Positions 1-5,932 of a stretch of 5,932 bases of DNA are shown in pieces. Below the pieces are notes generated by a model that was not told where the DNA came from, ran no database searches, and saw nothing but the letters and a program-made list of their open reading frames with translations. Origin of the DNA: an uncultured bacterium (lineage in GTDB: Bacteria; Planctomycetota; UBA8108). Where the stretch lies: positions 1 to 5,932 of the forward strand of contig CAJWZY010000151.1 in NCBI GenBank assembly GCA_913050545.1. The letters run 5' to 3'. Numbering within the stretch: the stretch's first letter is position 1; every line of letters begins with the position of its first letter. Made by a program: the position numbers and the translations under genes.

Positions 1-1
1 G

Positions 2-2128
2 CCGGCAACGGCCGGGCTGCTCGAAACGCTGGGGAGAGGCTCCAGGGGGAACCCCCTGGCCCTCCACAGGGCATTAGGCAGGCTTGTCACCCTGGGAGCG
101 CTGGCTCGCCAGGACAGCTGCTGGAGCCTTGTTGAGCAACAGGGCGACCTGCCTGGAACCGGCGATGGAGCCGTATTGATCGACTCCCTCAGCCCCACCG
201 GCCGCCTCGTACTGACGGTTGCCGGGCTGCTCGCTGAGACCTTCGATGGGACCTTGCTGGCCTGTGTTCTCGAGGACAGGGAGGAGAGCGAGCTGGTTCC
301 CACCACGATTGCCTCCCTCGTCTCTTGCGGATTCCTCATCGAGGACACTGCTGGATACCGACTGGATCCCGGCTTTCCTTTCGAAAACCTCCTGGGCTCC
401 TCCACCGCCGGGGACACCAGGAAACTGCATGAACGGATAGCCACCCTGCTGCTTGAGCTCAATCCCTCCCCCGGCTCGGGGCTCTGCATGAGAATAGCCG
501 GGCATCTTGACGAGGCCGGCAAAGGAGCTGCCGCCTTTGCCCATTACCTCGATGCCGCCCGCCTGGGCTCGAGCGATTACTCCAACCAGCTGAGCGAGGA
601 GGCCTACTGCAGGGCCCTGGAGCTGGCACCTGAAAAAAACAAACCTGGAATCCTGCACGAGCTGGCCCGTCTTCACCAGAGGTGCGGACGAATCGATAAA
701 GCCCTCCAGCTCCTGCTCGAGGCGGAGAAACTGGAAACGCCCGGCACGACAAGAGACAACAGGATTCCACCAGGGGGCAACAACAGGCTGGATGACATTG
801 CACGCGTCCTTCACCGCCAGGGCAGGCTGGATGAGGCAGAGGAATATTTCCTTCGCAGCATGGCGCTGGCCGGTGACGACGAGGTCCTGTTGGCAAGAAC
901 CTGCTACGGCCTGGCCGGGGTACTTTTTGACCGGCGTGATTTCTCCGGGGCACGAGATCATTACCAGCGCAGCCTCAATTTTTACGCCGGCTCCACAGAA
1001 CCCCGGAAGCTCGTCCCCCTGCACCTGGGGCTTGCGCTCATTGACAGGATCGAGAACAAATATGATCGTAGCATCGAGCACTTCAAGGAGGCCCTCAGGC
1101 TGGCCCGGGAAACCGGCAATCTACTCGATATCGCCCGGATCCAGGGGAACCTGGCAAACACCCACCGGGTCATGGGAGAGCTGGCCATTGCCCTTGAGTA
1201 TCTCGAAGAATCCACCCGGACGCGGAAGCTGGTAGGAGACAAGCAGGGACTTGCCGTCTGCCTTAACAACCTCTCACGAATCCAGAACCATCGAGGAGAG
1301 CTCCAGGCAGCCCTTGAAGCCACCGAGGAGGCGCTCTCTACCTTCGAGGATGTCGGAGATCGAAAAGGTATCGCCATCACCCGCTGTAATCTCGGAGAGC
1401 TGCTGCTGCTGCGCGGCCGTCCCCTCGATGCGAAAACAATGCTTGAAGCATGTGGAACGGTCGACCGCGAAAACGAGGGATCTCCGCTGGCCTCCAATAT
1501 CCTCTGCAACCTCGCCAGGGTTGAGCTCGTTATCTGTGAATACCCCAGGGCTGAAGAGCTCTTCCAGAACTGCCTCAGCAGGCTCCGGGCTGAACAGGAC
1601 CAGGGCCTCAGGGTTCATGTACTGGCGGGGCTTGCCGAGATCTACCTGGCCAGGGGAATGGAAGAGGCCGCCGAGGATGCCCTGCTGGAGGCTGAAGAGC
1701 TCACCACCAACGGAGCCGGACAGGAAAACCTTATCCACCTGCGGGGACTTCGCATGAGGCTGTGCAGGCAGCGCGGAGATCTGCAGGAATCAATCGAGCT
1801 GGCCCGGAACGAACCGGGCGATGAGGCTGGGCGGTACGGAACCGCCAACCTCGACCTGGAGCTCGGCGCAGCCTATCGCGATCTTGGCCCCGACTGGGCT
1901 GACAAGACCGAGAAGTACCTTACCAGGGCCGCCGGGGAATTCGAAAATATGGGCTGCCCGGTAGAGGCAGCCGAAGCACTGGGTGAGCTATCCGTCTACT
2001 GGAGGCTTACAGGAGAAGAAGAAACAGCTGCAGAGAAGCTGCAGCACGCCGAGAAGCTGCTCAGCTCAGGCCAGCTGAAGCCACGGCTCTCCCGGTTCAC
2101 AGAAGTATTTAAAGCGAGGTCGCAATGA
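2..2128 (+). CDS. STAND/AAA-type ATPase C-terminal part with about 12 TPRs (5' partial)
   Basis: The reading frame is open from the left edge to TGA at 2126-2128, so the gene starts upstream. A TTG at 176 lies in frame but is probably internal, because the 58 codons before it read as conserved protein. Numbering from the codon at 2-4, residues 16-25 (GNPLALHRAL) resemble the 'GNPxxxxxLxxxL' helix that follows the ATPase core in AAA_16/STAND regulators. Residues 60-153 look like the winged-helix region that follows, ending in the typical LHERIA helix (142-147). Residues 217 to about 688 hold roughly twelve TPR units of about 34-40 residues, for example those with cores LARLHQRCGRIDKAL and LANTHRVMGELAIALEYL. 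TPRs bind protein partners, so I infer a cytoplasmic signal-transduction ATPase or scaffold. No signal peptide or membrane segment is visible. The missing N-terminus could carry a kinase or cyclase domain as well as the P-loop. TPR call is firm; the ATPase assignment is moderate. Confidence 0.83.
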   Translation, partial: PATAGLLETLGRGSRGNPLALHRALGRLVTLGALARQDSCWSLVEQQGDLPGTGDGAVLIDSLSPTGRLVLTVAGLLAETFDGTLLACVLEDREESELVPTTIASLVSCGFLIEDTAGYRLDPGFPFENLLGSSTAGDTRKLHERIATLLLELNPSPGSGLCMRIAGHLDEAGKGAAAFAHYLDAARLGSSDYSNQLSEEAYCRALELAPEKNKPGILHELARLHQRCGRIDKALQLLLEAEKLETPGTTRDNRIPPGGNNRLDDIARVLHRQGRLDEAEEYFLRSMALAGDDEVLLARTCYGLAGVLFDRRDFSGARDHYQRSLNFYAGSTEPRKLVPLHLGLALIDRIENKYDRSIEHFKEALRLARETGNLLDIARIQGNLANTHRVMGELAIALEYLEESTRTRKLVGDKQGLAVCLNNLSRIQNHRGELQAALEATEEALSTFEDVGDRKGIAITRCNLGELLLLRGRPLDAKTMLEACGTVDRENEGSPLASNILCNLARVELVICEYPRAEELFQNCLSRLRAEQDQGLRVHVLAGLAEIYLARGMEEAAEDALLEAEELTTNGAGQENLIHLRGLRMRLCRQRGDLQESIELARNEPGDEAGRYGTANLDLELGAAYRDLGPDWADKTEKYLTRAAGEFENMGCPVEAAEALGELSVYWRLTGEEETAAEKLQHAEKLLSSGQLKPRLSRFTEVFKARSQ
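2116..2120 (+). promoter_or_regulatory. Weak ribosome binding site for the sigma-54 activator, in an ATGA-coupled start
   Basis: GAGGT lies four bases before the ATG at 2125 and inside the end of the TPR gene. The upstream stop (TGA 2126-2128) overlaps this ATG. The short, imperfect Shine-Dalgarno plus the overlap suggests that translation of the activator depends largely on ribosomes finishing the TPR gene. Confidence 0.5.
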
Positions 2129-3909
2129 GTAAAACCACCTACCGGCGCAAGGCAATCCTGTCGCGTATTCACAATGCCCTGAACGCCTTCTACCTGCTCC
2201 AGAAAATTGACTGGGAATACAACATCGCCGAGAGCCTCGAGAAGATCCTCGGCCTTGCTCTCGAAGAAATTGAGCTCGACGGAGAGAAGACCATCGAGCG
2301 CGCCCTGATCATCGTGCAGAACCCGGAGGGAGAAGACCTCGAGGTCAAGGCCGGCTGGAAAACCCAGGGAGCAGACCTCAGCTTCAGCCATACAGTGGTG
2401 CAGGAAACCTTTGAACGCGGCCAGGCTATACTTTGCGAAAATGCCAAGGGCGATCCTCGTTTTATGAATGCCGAAAGCCTGAAACAGATCGAAACCCTGT
2501 CGCTGATTGCTGTGCCGATGCAGTACGAGGAGAGATCCGTCGGAGTCTTCTATGTCGAAAGCGAGTCGGCTGGAAACGTCTTCAATTCCGATGACCTCGA
2601 ATTCCTGCAGGAGTTCGCAGCGACCATCACCCCCTACGTAAAATTCGGACTCACTCACCAGGGCCATGTGAGGGAAATTCGTAAGCTCCAGGAAGCCGTC
2701 AGCGGACGCTACGATATGGGAAATATCATCGGCAGGAGCGAAGCGATCACAGGCGTATTCGAGCTGGTTCGAATAGCGGCCGATGTAGACCGCACCGTCC
2801 TGGTCACCGGCGAGTCGGGCTCGGGCAAGGAGCTGATCGCCAACGCCATCCACCACAACGGCCGGCGCAAAACCGCCCCCTTCATCGTCGTAGACTGCTC
2901 CGGACTCTCCGAACATCTCCTCGAAAGCGAGCTCTTCGGCCACCTCAAGGGAGCCTTTACCGGCGCCGGGAATGACAAGACCGGGGCGTTCGAAGAGGCC
3001 GATGGAGGCACGATCTTTCTCGACGAGATCAAGGACGCCTCAAAGAGCCTTCAGCAGAAGCTGCGCAGGGTTCTGCAGGAGGGAGAAATACGACGGGTAG
3101 GCGAAAACACCTCTCGCAAGGTGGATGTCCGGGTCATCTGTGCGACCAACGAAGATCTTGGTGACCGGGTCCAATCCGGTGACTTCATCCAGGATCTCTA
3201 CTACCGCATCAACAAATTCCCCATTCATGTTCCTTCCCTGAAGGAGCGGCGCGAGGACATCCCCTTGCTGGTGAGTCACTTTCTCCGCCTGATGGACCAG
3301 GCCGAGCCACAGGCCAGCTCCACCGAGATCAGCCCGGACGCAATGGAGGCACTGGTCCACCATGACTGGAGCAAAAATAACATCAGGCAGCTTCGCAATA
3401 CTGTTGAGCTCGCTCGCGATCTCGCCGAAGGCGACATCATCGACATCCCGATCCTCGAGCGAGTCCTGAGGATACAGAGCGGAGAGAGCCCCGGTCTCCT
3501 CTCCCGGGGCCCGGCAGGCGATGACGGGCTTGATCCCGGTTGCCTGGTAAAAATCAACCTCTCTGAATTCGGAAGCCTGCTTGAAAAAGAAACAGCCCTT
3601 GGGGTTGAAGGCAAGCGCGATCGCTGTGAGACCCCCTTCTACCGCCTCCAGTCGGAGTTCCAGGCCAGGGCCATCACTGAGGGCCTGCGCTCCTGCAGGT
3701 GGAAGATCAGGCCGGCGGCCCGGTTGCTGGGAATCAGCCCGATGAAGCTACGCACCTCCCTGAAAGACTACCTGGAATTTTTGCTCAGGAACCGTGCAAA
3801 CGACCTCGAGCAGGCGGCCGGGGAGCTTGATATCCCTCTCGAAGTTCTGCAGAAAAAAGCGAAGGACTTCGGGCTCGAGAGCATGGAGACAAGAGAGGAG
3901 GTTTCATGA
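2125..3909 (+). CDS. Sigma-54-dependent transcriptional activator: GAF, AAA+, Fis-type HTH
   Basis: Complete 594-residue enhancer-binding protein. It should bind upstream DNA and use ATP hydrolysis to open sigma-54 promoters. Residues about 30-175 form a GAF sensor domain (core SLIAVPMQYEERSVGVFYVE, 126-145). The AAA+ domain spans about 197-435, with Walker A GESGSGKE (229-236), the sigma-54-contacting GAFTGA loop (276-281), Walker B GGTIFLDE (294-301), sensor I ICATN (338-342) and LKERREDIPLL (372-382). A Fis-type HTH lies near 514-548 (AARLLGIS core), and a second HTH-like stretch at about 556-585. There is no phosphorylatable receiver domain, so control is probably by a GAF ligand or a protein partner, plausibly the coupled TPR protein. 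Unusual residues: Ile355 where the family has the first arginine-finger residue, Asp257 for the switch Asn, Lys303 after DEI, and an extra residue in the sensor II loop (WSKNNIRQL). The target promoters cannot be read from this window. Confidence 0.95.
   Translation: MSKTTYRRKAILSRIHNALNAFYLLQKIDWEYNIAESLEKILGLALEEIELDGEKTIERALIIVQNPEGEDLEVKAGWKTQGADLSFSHTVVQETFERGQAILCENAKGDPRFMNAESLKQIETLSLIAVPMQYEERSVGVFYVESESAGNVFNSDDLEFLQEFAATITPYVKFGLTHQGHVREIRKLQEAVSGRYDMGNIIGRSEAITGVFELVRIAADVDRTVLVTGESGSGKELIANAIHHNGRRKTAPFIVVDCSGLSEHLLESELFGHLKGAFTGAGNDKTGAFEEADGGTIFLDEIKDASKSLQQKLRRVLQEGEIRRVGENTSRKVDVRVICATNEDLGDRVQSGDFIQDLYYRINKFPIHVPSLKERREDIPLLVSHFLRLMDQAEPQASSTEISPDAMEALVHHDWSKNNIRQLRNTVELARDLAEGDIIDIPILERVLRIQSGESPGLLSRGPAGDDGLDPGCLVKINLSEFGSLLEKETALGVEGKRDRCETPFYRLQSEFQARAITEGLRSCRWKIRPAARLLGISPMKLRTSLKDYLEFLLRNRANDLEQAAGELDIPLEVLQKKAKDFGLESMETREEVS
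3895..3901 (+). promoter_or_regulatory. Strong ribosome binding site for the DUF503 gene
   Basis: GAGGAGG ends four bases before the ATG at 3906 and lies within the last codons of the activator gene. It fixes the start of the small gene and is a much better Shine-Dalgarno match than the one before the activator. The DUF503 protein could therefore be made at a higher level than the regulator in the same message. Confidence 0.7.
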
Positions 3910-4187
3910 AAATAGGCCTGCTTCGCATTCATTTTCATATCGCCGAGGCACAGTCACTGAAACAGAAGCGCCAGGTGATGCGTTCGATCAAGGACCGCCT
4001 GCGCAACCAGTTCAACGTGGCGGTGGCAGAGATCGGCTCCAACGATCTCTGGCAAACAGGTGAGCTGGCTGTCGTCACCGTTGCCAACGAACATCGGTTC
4101 GTCGACTCGATGCTCCAGAAGATCAATAACTTCTTCGAAGAGCAGCTGCCCATCAGGGTCATCGAAGGACGTATTGAGATCCTCTGA
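3906..4187 (+). CDS. DUF503 family protein (YlxP-like)
   Basis: A complete 93-residue protein, the usual length for DUF503. It shows the family's hallmarks: an N-terminal beta strand (MKIGLLRIHFHI), the SLKQKR motif (17-22) leading into IKDRLRNQFNVAVAEI (28-43), then the N-D-L-W cluster (45-48) and a C-terminal helix followed by a strand. The family forms small ferredoxin-like alpha/beta proteins. In Firmicutes the member YlxP is encoded among nusA, infB and rbfA and is linked to translation or ribosome assembly, but no firm biochemical role is established. Here the gene overlaps the sigma-54 activator by ATGA and should share its transcript. Family membership is confident; function in this operon is unknown. 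No membrane segment or signal peptide is present. Confidence 0.92.
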   Translation: MKIGLLRIHFHIAEAQSLKQKRQVMRSIKDRLRNQFNVAVAEIGSNDLWQTGELAVVTVANEHRFVDSMLQKINNFFEEQLPIRVIEGRIEIL

Positions 4188-4200
4188 GGCGACGGGCGAT

Positions 4201-4229
4201 AAGCAGGAAAGAGACTAAAACCCCTGCCT
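4201..4229 (-). terminator. Weak hairpin in the convergent intergenic gap
   Basis: The 41-bp gap between the two convergent stop codons (4188-4228) contains GCAGG at 4203-4207 and its inverse CCTGC at 4223-4227, with a 15-base loop. Read on the minus strand, the stem extends to seven pairs including one G-U (AGGCAGG with CCTGCTT). It would sit right at the end of the EF-G-like gene. There is no following U-run on either strand, so it is at best a poor intrinsic terminator and may be chance. Confidence 0.2.
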
Positions 4230-5932
4230 CAATCCTCCTGGTTACGCTCAGCGTTGTAGGCTGCGATAACCTTCTGCTGAACATTTCCCGGGACCGTCTC
4301 GTTGTGATCGAACTCTATGGTATAGGAGCCCTGGCCACCGGTAACGGAGCCGAGGCTGCTGGCGTAATCACTGAGCTCTGCCAGCGGAACCAGCGCCTTG
4401 AGCGTCTGGAAATCGCCCAGCGTCTCAACACCCTGTACCCGGCCTCGCCGGCGGGTGACATCACCCTGGATATCTCCGGTGTATTCACTCGGGAAGGTGA
4501 CCTCCAGGTTGACGATCGGCTCGAGCAGGACAGGCTTGGCATTATTGACCGCCTCCTTGAAGGCTCCCCTGCCGGCCTTCTGAAAGGCCACATCCTTTGA
4601 ATCGACAGGGTGCTCCTTGCCATCGTAGACCTCTACCTTGATGTCGACGAACTCACAGCCGGCAATCACGCCAGCCTTCATCATGCCGCTGATCCCCTTC
4701 TCAACCGACTGAACATAGCTCTGGCTGATAGAGCCTCCGAAGATGCTGTTGACGAATTCGAGCCCGGCCCCTCTCTCCGTCGGCTCCACCCTGAGCCAGA
4801 CCTCGGCAAATTCTCCCGAACCACCGCTCTGTTTCTTATGCCTGTACTGCGCATCTCCCTTGGCGCTGATCGTCTCAAGGTAGGGAATCTTAGGCGGCTG
4901 GGTGGCGACCTCGACACCATAACGCGACTTGAGCCGTCCCCAGAGAATCTGCAAATGAAGATCGCTGACCCCGGAAATAACCAGCTCCCCGGTTCTGTCA
5001 TTCCGGTCATAAGTCAGACAAACATCTTCCTCTACGAGCTTGACGAAGGATTCAGCGAATTTCTTTTCATCCGCCTTGGTCTTCGGACTCGTCGCCTTCC
5101 CTGACATGGGCAGGGGAATTTTCGGGGCTCCCATAGACCGTTTCGAATCAGAGGTGAGGAAATCGAAGGTCTGGAGCCCCTCGACCTTGATCAGGGCGCC
5201 GATCTCTCCAGCCCCGAGCTCTTCCACGGTCTCCTGGTCTTTTCCCTGGAAGCGAATCAGCTTACCGACCTTCTCCTGCTTGCCCGTATGGGGATTCAGG
5301 AAAGAACCTCCCTGGCTGATCGAACCCGAATACACGCGCAGGTAGGTCAGCTTTCCAACAAAGGGGTCACTGACAACACGAAAAACCCTGGCGGAGAAAG
5401 AATCATCCGAGGCGGTTGAAACCACCTGTCTGTCCTCTTCGTTTGCCGGATCGAAATGTTCCCGGCCCTGGCCTAAAGAGGCCGGGGGGGCATAGCGAGC
5501 GAAGCCCTCAAGCAATTCCTTGATACCCACATCCGTTTTTGAGCTGACTGCGTAGACGGGGAAAATGCTCCTGGAGGTCACCGCCTCGACACATTGTTTC
5601 GCAAGCACCTCGGGGGTTATTTCCTCTCCCTCAAGATAGCTCTCCATAAGCTCATCATTCGATTCGATAATCGACTCCATGAGATCATCGGAGCTGCCGA
5701 GGTTGTCTTCCACCGCTGAGAAGCCGTCCCCCGATTCGTTGGGAGCCGTCATCGGCAGGCAGTTGGAATCAAGCTGTTCCTGGACAGAAGAGAGAACCTT
5801 GTCAAAATCAGCGTGCTCCCGGTCAACGCGGTTGATCACCACGAAACAGGGCAGGTTCGCATCCCGGGCGATTTCCCAGACCTTCCTGGTGTTGGGCCTG
5901 ATCCCCTCATCACAGCAGATAACGATCGCCAT
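4229..5932 (-). CDS. EF-G-like translational GTPase (EF-G2 type), 5' partial
   Basis: The stop is at 4229-4231 and the frame is open to the right edge. The ATG at the very edge is probably an internal Met, since alignment with EF-G puts it after the G3 (DTPGH) motif. About 120 N-terminal residues with G1-G3 are therefore outside the window, and 567 residues are visible. Numbering from the edge: G4 is NRVD (34-37) instead of NKxD; a G5-like SSK lies at 130-132; domain II about 176-258 (VVSDPFVGKLTYLRVYSG); domain III about 268-345; domain IV about 348-468 with RHKKQSGGSGEFAEVWLRVE (364-383) and HPVDS (441-445); domain V about 470-555 with GDVTRRRGRVQG (490-501) and the GSYTIEFDH ending. The RHKKQSGG signature is typical of EF-G paralogs annotated EF-G-like or EF-G2 and not the housekeeping FusA. 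The G' insert between G4 and G5 looks about 25 residues shorter than in E. coli EF-G. Its likely site is the ribosome, but whether it translocates, recycles or acts under stress cannot be told from sequence. Confidence 0.93.
   Translation of the reverse strand: MAIVICCDEGIRPNTRKVWEIARDANLPCFVVINRVDREHADFDKVLSSVQEQLDSNCLPMTAPNESGDGFSAVEDNLGSSDDLMESIIESNDELMESYLEGEEITPEVLAKQCVEAVTSRSIFPVYAVSSKTDVGIKELLEGFARYAPPASLGQGREHFDPANEEDRQVVSTASDDSFSARVFRVVSDPFVGKLTYLRVYSGSISQGGSFLNPHTGKQEKVGKLIRFQGKDQETVEELGAGEIGALIKVEGLQTFDFLTSDSKRSMGAPKIPLPMSGKATSPKTKADEKKFAESFVKLVEEDVCLTYDRNDRTGELVISGVSDLHLQILWGRLKSRYGVEVATQPPKIPYLETISAKGDAQYRHKKQSGGSGEFAEVWLRVEPTERGAGLEFVNSIFGGSISQSYVQSVEKGISGMMKAGVIAGCEFVDIKVEVYDGKEHPVDSKDVAFQKAGRGAFKEAVNNAKPVLLEPIVNLEVTFPSEYTGDIQGDVTRRRGRVQGVETLGDFQTLKALVPLAELSDYASSLGSVTGGQGSYTIEFDHNETVPGNVQQKVIAAYNAERNQED

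Noticed and set aside
11..233. Thirteen-base direct repeat GCCGGGCTGCTCG at 11-23 and 221-233.
   Set aside because: Both copies encode Ala-Gly-Leu-Leu in the same frame of helical protein. Codon bias explains the match and there is no repeat boundary or further copy.
634..640. A_AAA_AAC heptamer in phase with the TPR gene, the form of a -1 frameshift slippery site.
   Set aside because: The -1 frame meets a stop about 20 codons later, no clear downstream hairpin was seen, and the codons simply encode Lys-Asn. Chance is the simpler reading.
891..910. TGGCAAG followed by TGC, resembling a sigma-54 -24/-12 promoter.
   Set aside because: The spacing is one base off, the -12 element is incomplete, and it lies inside the TPR coding region far from a gene start.
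74..1081. Long open frame (335 codons) on the minus strand, antisense to the TPR gene.
   Set aside because: Its translation shows no family motifs. It mirrors the codon pattern of the clearly conserved plus-strand protein, a common effect in GC-rich genes.
1996..2943. Open frame of 315 codons on the minus strand, crossing the TPR/activator junction.
   Set aside because: It lies antisense to the GAF and AAA+ coding regions, has no recognisable domain or ribosome binding site, and spans two real genes.
3794..4063. Plus-strand frame of 89 codons bridging the end of the activator and the DUF503 gene.
   Set aside because: It overlaps two well-supported proteins in another frame and its translation is low-complexity and unlike any family.
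5930..5932. ATG at the right edge as the true start of the EF-G-like gene.
   Set aside because: Starting here would lack G1-G3, which the family needs; the position corresponds to the middle of the G domain and the frame is open to the edge.

Overview
The window is GC-rich bacterial DNA, almost entirely coding. It holds four protein genes: three run rightwards as one tightly packed operon, and one runs leftwards and converges on it. No RNA gene, mobile element, CRISPR array or long repeat was seen. The host uses sigma-54 and carries large AAA/TPR signalling proteins. That suits a Gram-negative-type or deep-branching lineage such as a deltaproteobacterial, planctomycete-like or candidate-phylum genome, but nothing here fixes the phylum.

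Left part, about 2-3909: a signalling pair. The first gene is cut by the left edge. It encodes the end of a STAND/AAA-type ATPase (the post-ATPase winged-helix region) followed by about twelve tetratricopeptide repeats. Its stop codon overlaps the start of the second gene in an ATGA. The second gene is a complete sigma-54-dependent activator with a GAF sensor domain, an AAA+ domain with an intact GAFTGA loop, and a Fis-type helix-turn-helix followed by an apparent second one. The coupling suggests the ATPase/TPR protein and the activator work together: the first as a sensor or scaffold, the second as the transcriptional output. The activator departs from the family at several catalytic positions.

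Middle, 3906-4187: a complete small DUF503 (YlxP-like) gene, again joined to the activator by an ATGA overlap and preceded by a strong ribosome binding site. In many bacteria this family sits beside infB, rbfA or nusA, so its place behind a sigma-54 activator is unusual.

Right part, 4229-5932 on the minus strand: most of an EF-G-like GTPase of the EF-G2 type. Its N-terminal roughly 120 residues (G1 to G3) lie beyond the right edge. Domains II to V are all recognisable, but the G4 nucleotide-binding motif reads NRVD instead of NKxD. Only 41 bp separate it from the DUF503 stop codon. That gap holds at most a weak hairpin.

The points most worth a second look are the ATPase/TPR plus sigma-54 pair, the altered catalytic residues and double helix-turn-helix of the activator, the displaced DUF503 gene, and the altered G4 motif.
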